This document shows positions 25,862 through 33,470 of a stretch of 64,000 bases of DNA, one piece after another; position 1 is the stretch's first letter, and each line of letters opens with the position of its first letter. The notes below the pieces were generated by a model. The model ran no database searches, was not told where the DNA came from, and saw only the letters and a program-made list of their open reading frames with translations. The stretch lies in contig CBDEFX010000001.1 in the NCBI GenBank assembly GCA_965237635.1, positions 1,240,001-1,304,000 of the forward strand. Reading direction: 5' to 3'. The position numbers and the translations under genes were made by a program. The stretch is from CBDEFX01 sp965237635 (GTDB lineage: Bacteria; Chloroflexota; Dehalococcoidia; Lucifugimonadales; CAUZJF01).

Positions 25862-26887
25862 CTATCCGCTGTGGACCCCCTCGACAAGCTCACTCATGAC
25901 GCCAGACATTAGCTCGACACCATCGATCGTCTTTGTATACTCCATGCGGACAGGTCCTATTGCGCCCACCGCGCCAGAGACCACTCCGGATATGCCGTAC
26001 CGGCCGATCACTACACTGAGTGGCCAAAGCATGTCTCCACGGTTCTCCTGTCCGATAATAACCCTGACGACACCGGTGTCTGGTACCTCTTGGAGGATGG
26101 CCTGTGCCAGACTGCCATCTTCGACGCCCTCGACTACAGCGCGCACCCTCTCGTTTTCAGCGAACTCAGGCTGCGCCAAGAGATTTCGCAGCCCGTCGAC
26201 GTAGTGGCCCAGGTATTCGGCGCGGTCTTCGTCTTGCAGCATTAAGACAGCTGCGGATATGAGCTCTTCCTCGAAGGTGGAGAGGGCCATCTGCTTAGAC
26301 TCGATCTCCCTCGTCGTCAGGCCCTGCACCAAGTCATTCACCTTGTTGGCCAACATCTGCAGGTCCGTCGGACTGGCGGGCACCTTGGTCCGAATGAGCT
26401 GTCTCCTGATCCTGGCCTGCTCTAACACCACGATCAGCAAAGCAAGGAAATCTTGCAGGTACACCAGTTCGATGTGCCTCACTCGCGATTCCCGCGCTTT
26501 CGGGAACGTGGCAATTGCCATGTTCCCGACAAGGCCCGATAGGGCTGCCGCGGCGACGTTCGCCCACTCGTCCACGTCGGGCTCGACCTCGATCAGCCGC
26601 TGTCGGATGGAGGCTCGGACACCGGGTGGGATCTGGTTCTCCCGTTCGGCGACGGCCGTTTCGACATAGACCCGATATCCCCTGTCGGCGGGAACACTCC
26701 CAGCCGATGGATGTGGGCGCGTTATGTATCCTTCTTGCTCTAAGTCCGCCACTTCGTTCCTGATAGTGGCGGGGCTGACCCCTAGCCTATGTTTCCGAGC
26801 GATCGCCTCCGAGGCGATAGGCGTCGCCTCATCGATATAGTCTTCGACTATCAGGTTTAGGATCGTTTTCTTCCTTCCAGTCAGCAC
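25862..26887 (-). CDS. hrcA: Heat-inducible transcription repressor HrcA
   Basis: 341 residues. The N-terminal winged helix (MLTGRKKTILNLIVEDYIDE; VSPATIRNEVADLEQEGYIT) is followed by the signature HPSAGSVPADRGYRVYV and a GAF-like dimerisation domain. It represses heat-shock genes through CIRCE sites and depends on GroEL for activity. A CIRCE-like sequence overlapping a sigma-A-type promoter lies about 60 bases upstream of its start, indicating autoregulation. dnaJ lies downstream on the same strand. Confidence 0.95.
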   Translation of the reverse strand: MLTGRKKTILNLIVEDYIDEATPIASEAIARKHRLGVSPATIRNEVADLEQEGYITRPHPSAGSVPADRGYRVYVETAVAERENQIPPGVRASIRQRLIEVEPDVDEWANVAAAALSGLVGNMAIATFPKARESRVRHIELVYLQDFLALLIVVLEQARIRRQLIRTKVPASPTDLQMLANKVNDLVQGLTTREIESKQMALSTFEEELISAAVLMLQDEDRAEYLGHYVDGLRNLLAQPEFAENERVRAVVEGVEDGSLAQAILQEVPDTGVVRVIIGQENRGDMLWPLSVVIGRYGISGVVSGAVGAIGPVRMEYTKTIDGVELMSGVMSELVEGVHSG

Positions 26888-26944
26888 AGGTATACCTTGC
26901 TCATCTAAGCGCGAGTGAAAGCATGAGTCCGGCCCGATATCTCG

Positions 26945-26974
26945 AATTTAGCACCGCCCCTCGCGTAGTGTCAA
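26945..26974 (-). promoter_or_regulatory. hrcA promoter overlapped by a degenerate CIRCE
   Basis: On the plus strand TTAGCACCG-N9-TAGTGTCAA (26948-26974) has the exact 9-9-9 geometry of CIRCE (TTAGCACTC-N9-GAGTGCTAA) with 7/9 and 6/9 matches. On the minus strand the same bases supply -35 TTGACA (26974-26969) and, 18 bases later, -10 TAAATT (26950-26945), directed toward hrcA. An operator placed over the promoter is what HrcA repression needs. Confidence 0.6.
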
Positions 26975-26979
26975 GCGTG

Positions 26980-27008
26980 TTGTCCACAACCCGGTGGGTT
27001 GTTATACT
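26980..27008 (+). promoter_or_regulatory. Promoter of the MBL-fold gene
   Basis: TTGTCC (26980-26985), 17 bases, TATACT (27003-27008), then a 5' leader of about 25 bases to the ATG at 27041 with AGGTGG in front. It is divergent from the hrcA promoter, from which it is separated by only 5 bases, so HrcA bound at the CIRCE-like site could affect both. Confidence 0.5.
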
Positions 27009-27040
27009 CACTGAAATTGACTCCCCATTAGGTGGATGGA

Positions 27041-27670
27041 ATGGAAATATCGTGGCTTGGGCACTCCTGTGTCCGCATTCGAAGCGACGACGTCACGTTG
27101 ATTACGGACCCCTACGATGAGTCCCTGGGGCCCTCCATGGGCCGCCAGAGGGCGGACATCGTCACTGTGAGCCACGAGCACCCTCATCACTCGCACCGGG
27201 ATGGCATAGAAGGCGACCCCAGGGTACTACAAGGCCCCGGCGAATATGAGATTGGTAACTTCTATATCACCGGGGTCGGCACAAACCGCAACGAAGAGGA
27301 ATCCACCGTCAATACGATTTTCGGCATTCACGCCGAGGGGCTGACCCTGTGGCACCTCGGCGACCTGAACCATGCCTTCTCTCCCCGTCAGATAGAAAGC
27401 CTCGGCCACACGGACGTCCTTTTCGCGCCGGCAGGCGGTGTTTGCACGATTAGCGCGTCCAAAGCAGCCGAGCTTGTCAACCTTGTGGGGCCCAAGATAG
27501 TGATCCCGTTACACTATCGAGCCGAGGGCGTCAAAGTCGAGCTGGAGCCTCTTGAGGCGTTTCTGGACGATTTAGGGGTTGCCGAGCGAGTCCGCCAGCC
27601 GAGGATCGACGTCACCGCCTCCAGCCTGCCTCGAGACATGCGTGTCGTGGTACTCGAGAAAGCTATCTGA
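27041..27670 (+). CDS. MBL-fold metal-dependent hydrolase (UPF0173-like)
   Basis: The start at 27041 is preferred because AGGTGG lies 9 bases upstream; an in-frame ATG at 27032 abuts the RBS. 209 residues beginning MEISWLGHSCVRIRSDDVTL, followed by TDPYD, SHEHPHHSH in place of the canonical HxHxDH, LWHLGDLNH and IPLHYR. The beta-lactamase-like fold is clear, but the Asp/His of the second metal position is altered (HEHPHH), which is common in this subfamily. Substrate unknown. Divergent from hrcA, convergent with the surface-protein gene. Confidence 0.85.
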   Translation: MEISWLGHSCVRIRSDDVTLITDPYDESLGPSMGRQRADIVTVSHEHPHHSHRDGIEGDPRVLQGPGEYEIGNFYITGVGTNRNEEESTVNTIFGIHAEGLTLWHLGDLNHAFSPRQIESLGHTDVLFAPAGGVCTISASKAAELVNLVGPKIVIPLHYRAEGVKVELEPLEAFLDDLGVAERVRQPRIDVTASSLPRDMRVVVLEKAI

Positions 27671-27755
27671 CCGGCAGCGGTCCGCGACTCACGTAGGGGC
27701 GCAAGGCTTGTGCCCCTCTCGTACAAAGCACCGTGTCTCCTACAACACCACGACC

Positions 27756-28985
27756 CTACTCGCCCCGGCGCCGACGAACAGCGGGAGCCTTGAATCGCCT
27801 CAGCCCCGCGGTCATCCCTACGGGGGCTACCAGTAGCAGCAGGTTGGCCAGTCCAGCCGTCATAGGTGCATTGGTGGGTGCAACGCAACCACCGCCCGTA
27901 GGCACAGGCGTCGCTGTCGGAGGCAAGGGAGTCGCTGTTGCGGGTACTGTCGTCGGGGTTGGGGGCACCGGTGTTGACGTCGGAGGAGCAGGCGTCGCGG
28001 TCGGAGGCACCGGCGTTGGCGTCGGCGGTACAGGTGTCGCCGTCGGGGTCGGCGGTACAGGTGTCGCGGTCGGAGGCACAGGCGTTGGCGTCGGGGTTGG
28101 GGTGGGTGTCGCTGTTGGAGTCGGAGGCACACGGGTAAGCGTCGGGGGTACCGGCGTTGGCGTCGGAGTGGCGGTAGGCGTCGCCGTCGGGGTTGGAGGC
28201 ACGGGAGTCGCGGTCGGAGGTAGGGCCGTGGCCGTTGGCGTCGGCACGCCGAAGAATAGCAGGTCGAGGTCCACGCTACCGCTTGCTCCCTCGTAGGTCG
28301 CGGTCACAGTGGACCTGATGTCGTTGAGGAAGAACTCTATCTCCTGTCCGATCAGCGCGAGGTCGCCGGGAGTCACGACCAGGTTCCTGTAGGCGTCATC
28401 CTCTTCGTCGACAAAAGCGGGGAACTCCTGCTCGCCGACGCGAGCCACGAGCACCGCTCCTGCCGGGACCGCGGCCCCGCTAATAACGATCTTCCCCGAA
28501 TACACCAGAGTAGGTGCGACCTGCGGAGTCGCCGTTGGGACTGGCGTGCTCGTTGGAGTCGGAGTTGGAGTAGGCGGCACAGCGGGCAGGCTGGGGAAGG
28601 TGAGGCCGAAGATCAGACGAGTATTGTTTGGCCCCGACTTTCCTGGTGTGAAGGTATCTGTTTCTAGCGCCTGGACGCCGTCAAGGTGGAACGTTATTGT
28701 CCTGGCTATGAACGTCTGGTTACCAGGGGCGATGATAAGGACCTGGTACCGGCCGGCGTCAACCTCGACCGGCTCCGACTCATAGTCCTCGCCGATCCTG
28801 GCGACGATGGTGAGTCCATCGGGAACGTTAGAGCCGTCGGCGAGTTTGGCGTCGCCGTTGTAGACAGCGGGTGAGACGGGGAGGGCCTCCTGGGCCTGTG
28901 CGCCATCGGACACGAGCGCTGCAGCCCATGCGGCGACCAAGACAACGGCAGACAGAGTTACTGCCCACCGGCCTGCACCGCGCAT
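27756..28985 (-). CDS. Secreted surface protein with duplicated beta domain and PT-rich stalk
   Basis: 409 residues. Signal peptide MRGAGRWAVTLSAVVLVAAW ending near AQAQE. Two copies of a roughly 100-residue beta domain follow: LTIVARIGEDYESEPVEV...APGNQTFIARTITFHLDGV and VLVARVGEQEFPAFVDEE...TPGDLALIGQEIEFFLNDI. A short PT linker separates them and a long (VPPTPTPT)-type stalk of about 120 residues follows. The C-terminus has GGGCVAPTNAP, a hydrophobic segment and an Arg-rich tail (RRFKAPAVRRRRGE), a membrane or cell-wall anchor. AGGAGGAGTAG precedes the ATG. Upstream, after a terminator, lies the Ig-like protein gene. Confidence 0.82.
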   Translation of the reverse strand: MRGAGRWAVTLSAVVLVAAWAAALVSDGAQAQEALPVSPAVYNGDAKLADGSNVPDGLTIVARIGEDYESEPVEVDAGRYQVLIIAPGNQTFIARTITFHLDGVQALETDTFTPGKSGPNNTRLIFGLTFPSLPAVPPTPTPTPTSTPVPTATPQVAPTLVYSGKIVISGAAVPAGAVLVARVGEQEFPAFVDEEDDAYRNLVVTPGDLALIGQEIEFFLNDIRSTVTATYEGASGSVDLDLLFFGVPTPTATALPPTATPVPPTPTATPTATPTPTPVPPTLTRVPPTPTATPTPTPTPTPVPPTATPVPPTPTATPVPPTPTPVPPTATPAPPTSTPVPPTPTTVPATATPLPPTATPVPTGGGCVAPTNAPMTAGLANLLLLVAPVGMTAGLRRFKAPAVRRRRGE

Positions 28986-28995
28986 CTACTCCTCC

Positions 28996-29037
28996 TAAAA
29001 AAGACCTCCCTCCCCTGGTACAAGAGGAGGGAGGTCT
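28996..29037 (-). terminator. Rho-independent terminator of the Ig-like surface protein gene
   Basis: The inverted repeat AGACCTCCCTCC/GGAGGGAGGTCT (12 bp, loop of 12) is followed on the minus strand by TTTTTT. It lies directly downstream of the 791-residue gene and overlaps the region just upstream of the RBS of the next gene, so the latter probably depends on read-through or its own promoter. Confidence 0.85.
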
Positions 29038-29068
29038 ACTAATTCGTGCTGGCCACGCCCTCGCTGGG

Positions 29069-31444
29069 CTATGGGATCAGGACGCCCGCGCCGGTGACAT
29101 ACACCCAGTATCCGTCGCCTAGGACCACGTCATCGTTAGCGACGTCCACAGGTATAAGCTGACCGAACACGTTCAGCCCGTAGACCCTTACCGGATCGAT
29201 AGTTGTGAAGTAGGTAGCGGCCGCTAATGTGGCAGCGCCAACTTCGTCACCACTCGGGTCGGCCACCGGTACGAGGTTCCACCCTGCCTGCAAGCTTATT
29301 GCGGGCGGTAAGGTCTGCCGTCCAGGAGTTAGCCTCGGGATGAATACCGGTAGCGGCTCGAAGGTGGTGGTCCTTACGAAGTAAGCCAAGCCGGAACCGA
29401 TGGACGTCAGAGTCCCTGCGAAGAGCCCATCATCACCCCGCTCAGCTACTAGCCAGCCTCCCGCCAACGTCGGGTCGTATGTGAAGACCTGGTTGATCGG
29501 ATGGGTCGCGGGTATCACGTCGTTAATCGCCGTCGACGAAGGCGAGCCGGGCAGCGATACCAAGTTCAGGCCCGGCCGCAGGTCGATGCTGAACTCGACC
29601 CTCTCTATGATCTCGACCGCGAGATCGAAGGCCACCGTGTTCCCCGCCTCGTCTGTCGCCGTCACGTCCAGGTCATGCTCGGCAACGGAGTACCCGCCGG
29701 CCGGAGCAGCGATCGTGTACGTGATGCTGTCGATTGTGCTTACCTCGACAGTCGAGCCGTCGACTGTCGCGGTCACGCCCGTCACCGTGCCGTGGGTGTC
29801 GCCGTCATACTCGCTGGCCTCGCCGGTGAATCCAAGGTTGACGAACGTGTTCGGATCGTCGTTGCTAAAGGTCACGGCTGGCGCGGGTATGCCTCTGTCG
29901 ACCTCGAACAGTATCATGTCGTCCGAAGCGGCACCGCTAGCTACGCCGTTGTCGTCCGCGTTACCGTCCGGGTCGGATATTCGCGCGTAGGCGTTGTAAG
30001 CCCCTTCATCGGTATCGATGTCCGACGCGTCGAACGTGAACGCCCAGTCCCATTGTGTGCCGGAGGCGATGATCGTTCGCGTGCCGCCCACTAGCGCGGC
30101 CGATGTGGTCACGCTGCCGTCTGCCGACACCTTTCTCACGGCGAGTCCTATGTTGCCAGCGAAGGCCTCGGCCGGGTCGGCCACGGTCTCATCGACGCTT
30201 ACTCGGACTGTTATCTCGCCGCTAGTCAGAGTGCCAGCGGCTCCGTCCACCGTCGTTGCGATGGTAACCGCCGGAGGCAGCCCGTCACTCGCCGATATAT
30301 TCTCGCCGGCGGAGTTCTGGTTGCCTGCTGCGTCTGCCACGATTCCTATGATGGTCACGAGCGGCGTTGCGTCCGAAGGTAGGTCGTCAACCATGGTGAC
30401 AAACACACTCCTGGGGAGGGCGTCGTCGTGTGTGGCGCTATCTACCGCCAGGGCGATGCCACCCGCTACTAGCTCAACGCGGAAGTCCACGCCTGATATG
30501 CTGCTCCCGTCCATGTCGTCGTTGAAGACGAGCTCAATCGCCTTCCGGCTATCCGTGTCTGACGAAGCACCGGCGTCGAGCGTGTTCCCCGTCACGGAGT
30601 GTGGGTCCACGGGAACGGCAACGAACCCAGGTGCGGTCGAGTCGATGTTAATGGTGAAGGGGTCCGAGTTAACTCGATTGCCGACCGCGTCGTCTACTTG
30701 CACGGACCAGACGCGGGGCCCCTCAGTGAGGAGTGGAGTGTACACGATCTGCCAGGTCCCTCCACCCAGGTCCGTCGCAACCGGCAGGCTCGGGCCACCC
30801 TCGACGATAACTCGCGAGTTCTCCTGCACGTCGGCTTTGCTTGCCGCCACACCGGGCGTTCCGCCTAACCCTGAGTGCGCGTCACTGACGTCGGCCCTCA
30901 AGGTCGGCGAAGAGTCGTTGGTGGCGTCGTCGTCCGCAGGTGACATGTTCGAGATGGTCGGCGCCTCTGCGTCCACGACCACGAACGGGTCGTCGGATTG
31001 GGGTGCGAGGATATTTCGTGCTGTCCCATCAGTCGGGTCAGGCGTGTAGGTGATCTGGATCCGCTCAGCGTGCTTCGCTGCTATCTGAGAAGCGGTGGGA
31101 CTGGTGGAGGTCGGATGGACGTTGACGGTCAACAAGAAGACACCCGTAGCACCTACCTCGGCGACCTGGTCCCCAACGAGTATCTCATCGGTGGTGGTCG
31201 CGTCGTCCATGTTCACCACCTTGATATCGGCGTTGGGCAAAGTTCCATCACCAGCGCGGTTCGGGTCGTTAATGGTGACGAATATCGTGGTCGTACCAGA
31301 ATCGAGAATGCCATTGCTGACGTAGTCCTTGTCGACCGACTGCGTGATGAGCTGTTGTTGCGCCGACAGCATCTGAATAGCTGCAACAAACATCAGCAGC
31401 AACGCTGCCAGTATCGTCGTTACTTTCAATGCCTTCTTGTACAC
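29069..31444 (-). CDS. Large secreted protein with Ig/cadherin-like repeats (S-layer-like)
   Basis: 791 residues, GTG start at 31444 with GGGGG 8 bases upstream. Signal peptide MYKKALKVTTILAALLLMFV...SAQQ. The bulk consists of beta-sandwich modules: a first domain with ILDSGTTTIFVTINDPNRAG, then Ig-like units marked by PTISNMSPADDDATNDSSPT, SDPFTINIDSTAPGFVAV and LTSGEITVRVSVDETVADPA. At the C-terminus two related repeats occur: RPGLNLVSLPG...GLAYFVRTT and QAGWNLVPVAD...GYWVYVTGAG. Strong promoter, terminator and low Cys suggest an abundant cell-surface or S-layer-type protein. No enzyme motif seen. Confidence 0.8.
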   Translation of the reverse strand: MYKKALKVTTILAALLLMFVAAIQMLSAQQQLITQSVDKDYVSNGILDSGTTTIFVTINDPNRAGDGTLPNADIKVVNMDDATTTDEILVGDQVAEVGATGVFLLTVNVHPTSTSPTASQIAAKHAERIQITYTPDPTDGTARNILAPQSDDPFVVVDAEAPTISNMSPADDDATNDSSPTLRADVSDAHSGLGGTPGVAASKADVQENSRVIVEGGPSLPVATDLGGGTWQIVYTPLLTEGPRVWSVQVDDAVGNRVNSDPFTINIDSTAPGFVAVPVDPHSVTGNTLDAGASSDTDSRKAIELVFNDDMDGSSISGVDFRVELVAGGIALAVDSATHDDALPRSVFVTMVDDLPSDATPLVTIIGIVADAAGNQNSAGENISASDGLPPAVTIATTVDGAAGTLTSGEITVRVSVDETVADPAEAFAGNIGLAVRKVSADGSVTTSAALVGGTRTIIASGTQWDWAFTFDASDIDTDEGAYNAYARISDPDGNADDNGVASGAASDDMILFEVDRGIPAPAVTFSNDDPNTFVNLGFTGEASEYDGDTHGTVTGVTATVDGSTVEVSTIDSITYTIAAPAGGYSVAEHDLDVTATDEAGNTVAFDLAVEIIERVEFSIDLRPGLNLVSLPGSPSSTAINDVIPATHPINQVFTYDPTLAGGWLVAERGDDGLFAGTLTSIGSGLAYFVRTTTFEPLPVFIPRLTPGRQTLPPAISLQAGWNLVPVADPSGDEVGAATLAAATYFTTIDPVRVYGLNVFGQLIPVDVANDDVVLGDGYWVYVTGAGVLIP

Positions 31445-31572
31445 CTGCTACCCCCTTGTTTCTTTAGCGTCTTCGCGATGTTGAACTTCCGGGCTCGTCT
31501 GTTATGGACAAAGACAATCCTGAGAGAACATCACTCCCAGGAGACGTTGTTTGACTCGGTAAGGCCGTTAGA

Positions 31573-31601
31573 GTTGTACACTATGGACAATTTGTTGTCA
31601 A
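31573..31601 (-). promoter_or_regulatory. Strong sigma-A-type promoter of the Ig-like protein
   Basis: On the minus strand TTGACA (31601-31596), a 17-base spacer and TACAAC (31578-31573). The leader to the GTG start is about 125 bases. This is one of the best promoter matches in the window and fits an abundantly expressed surface protein. Confidence 0.6.
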
Positions 31602-31748
31602 GGGGTAGGCGCGCCTGTTTGGCCGGATGGCTGCGCTCTCACGTCCCCCTTCACACCTTGCGAAACTATATATTACCCACATCTATGTTGTCAATAAGGC
31701 ATAACACCAGTATTTAGACGTCTTGCCGCAATTCGTAGCGGAAGGCGG

Positions 31749-31797
31749 AGTAGGGTACGGGGTACGGGGTTTGGGGTGCAGGGTACGGGGTGAGGGT
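31749..31797. repeat. G-rich short tandem array
   Basis: Degenerate repeats of GGGTACG/GGGGTAC (for example GGGTACGGGGTACGGGGTTT) lie just downstream of rho. Eight or more runs of three or four G make it a candidate quadruplex on the plus strand. The surrounding 31602-31811 has no supported gene; the stretch beyond the surface-protein promoter is A/T-richer (TATATTACCCACATCTATG). Confidence 0.6.
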
Positions 31798-31811
31798 GGC
31801 CTCAAGCCAAA

Positions 31812-33080
31812 CTAGTTGTCTTTCCCGAGGCCGGACAGGAACTCGTTGTTGTCCTTTGTCTTGGCGAGGCGCTCAAGTACCTTTTCGGTGGCCTCGGAGG
31901 AGAGCATGGCGTCGGCGGTTATCATGCCGACCATCCTTCGGAGGAGCCAGACCTGCTTCAAGGTCTCCTCGTCGAGTAGCAGCTCCTCTCGACGGGTGCC
32001 GCTGCGCGGAATGTCGATGGCAGGGTAGACGCGCTTCTCCGATAGCTTGCGGTCCAGGTGGACCTCCATATTCCCGGTACCCTTGAACTCCTCGTAGATG
32101 ACCTCGTCCATGCGGCTGCCAGTATCGACGAGGCAGGCTGCCAGTATCGTCAGGCTCCCACCGTCCTCCGCGTTACGTGCCGCGCCGAAGAAGCGCTTCG
32201 GTGGATAGAGAGCGACAGGATCGATACCGCCTGATAGGGTCCGGCCGCTGGTCGGAACAGCCAGATTGTAAGCACGCGTGAGTCGGGTCAAGCTGTCAAG
32301 CAGTATCACCACATCATTGCCCGCCTCGACCAGACGCTTGGCTCTCTCCAAGACCAGCTCGGCCACCTGCGTATGGTCCTCTACAGGCTCGTCGAAGGTA
32401 GAGCTGAACACCTCGCCGTCCACCGACCTTGTCATGTCCGTGACTTCCTCGGGACGCTCGCCGATCAGAGCGACCATCAAGTGTATGTCAGGGGAGTTGG
32501 CTGTGATTCCGTTGGCGATGTTCTTCAGGACGGTGGTCTTTCCAGCCTTGGGAGGAGAGACGATGAGCCCCCGCTGTCCCCGGCCGATAGGCGATACCAT
32601 GTCCATCAGACGCGTGGAAAGCTCGTTGCGCGTGGTCTCCAGCTTGATCTGATCTTGAGGGAATATCGGCGTGAGCTTTTCGAAGTGGGGCCTTTCGCTC
32701 ATCGTCTCAGGATCGAGTCCATTGACAGCTTCGACCCTGACCAGTCCGAAGTACCGTTCCCCGTCCTTTGGCGGCCTGACCTGCCCGGCTACCTGGTCTC
32801 CAGACCGGAGGCCGAACCTCCTGATCTGGGACTGGGAGACGTAGACGTCCCCCGTCCTGTGATTCCGCCCGTTGGGTCGCAGGAAGCCGTATCCCTGGTC
32901 GTTGGTTATCGAGAGGATGCCACTGGCGAGGATGTGGCCGTTCTGCTCGGCGTCGGCCTGCAGCACTAACATCAAGAGGTCGTCCCTTTTGGGCGCCGAC
33001 CCGTCGTCCAGCGCTTCCATACTCTGGGCTAGCTCAAGGAGCTCCTCATCCGTTTTGCTCTGCAACTCTGTTATGTTCAT
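31812..33080 (-). CDS. rho: Transcription termination factor Rho
   Basis: Start at ATG 33080 (MNITELQSKTDEELLELAQS), with GGAG 7 bases upstream; a GTG 7 codons earlier is less likely. 422 residues. An N-terminal Rho_N helix bundle, a CSD-like RNA-binding domain with GYGFLRPNGRNHRTGDVYVS, Walker A PPKAGKTTVLKNIA, Walker B VVILLDSLTRLTRAYN and the Q/R-loop region with SGGIDPVALYPPKRFFGAAR are all present. Hexameric RNA helicase. The Rho_N linker is short, without large insertions. Single gene, not in a visible operon. Confidence 0.97.
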   Translation of the reverse strand: MNITELQSKTDEELLELAQSMEALDDGSAPKRDDLLMLVLQADAEQNGHILASGILSITNDQGYGFLRPNGRNHRTGDVYVSQSQIRRFGLRSGDQVAGQVRPPKDGERYFGLVRVEAVNGLDPETMSERPHFEKLTPIFPQDQIKLETTRNELSTRLMDMVSPIGRGQRGLIVSPPKAGKTTVLKNIANGITANSPDIHLMVALIGERPEEVTDMTRSVDGEVFSSTFDEPVEDHTQVAELVLERAKRLVEAGNDVVILLDSLTRLTRAYNLAVPTSGRTLSGGIDPVALYPPKRFFGAARNAEDGGSLTILAACLVDTGSRMDEVIYEEFKGTGNMEVHLDRKLSEKRVYPAIDIPRSGTRREELLLDEETLKQVWLLRRMVGMITADAMLSSEATEKVLERLAKTKDNNEFLSGLGKDN

Positions 33081-33470
33081 CTCTGACTCCGAGAAGTCCA
33101 CATTTTCATGAAAATATTCTCCGCATATTCAGGGTTAGATGGGGCCGTAAATTCCTGAGAGTGTGCCGTTCCGAGAGGTCCCAACTCGTGCGGACGATCT
33201 CCGATAGACCCTAAGGCGCTATCGATCGCGTCTCCGACTTGGTCGGGTTTTAAGGAGTGGGGAGTCGGGCGCCTTCGCCCCAGTCTAACCGCATGTCCTA
33301 ATCGGCTTTCACCGTGGTCGACCGCTCGCTCAACGGAGGTGGATACTTACGTCGCGCAGACCGGATGGCGAAGTAAGCGACACGACTCGTACTTAGTCTG
33401 GGATCGCCATGTCCAAGAGGGTAAAAAACGAGGGGTACACAAGCACCATAGCATACAAAAGTCGATTCGT
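33081..33470. other. Non-coding gap between pyrG and rho
   Basis: About 390 bases. TTTTCATGAAAA just upstream of the rho start is a small palindrome, and there is a GC-rich pyrG-proximal part. No open frame has a plausible start, RBS or family likeness, and no terminator with a T-run is seen. It probably holds the rho promoter and leader; the leader of rho is often autoregulated. Confidence 0.5.

Noticed and set aside
27880..28240. Short regular repeats that might suggest a CRISPR array
   Set aside because: Units are codon repeats of the PT stalk without constant spacers; no Cas genes in the window.
27733..28296. Plus-strand Gly/Val-rich frame resembling a repeat protein
   Set aside because: Antisense of the PT-rich stalk of the surface protein; low-complexity artefact.
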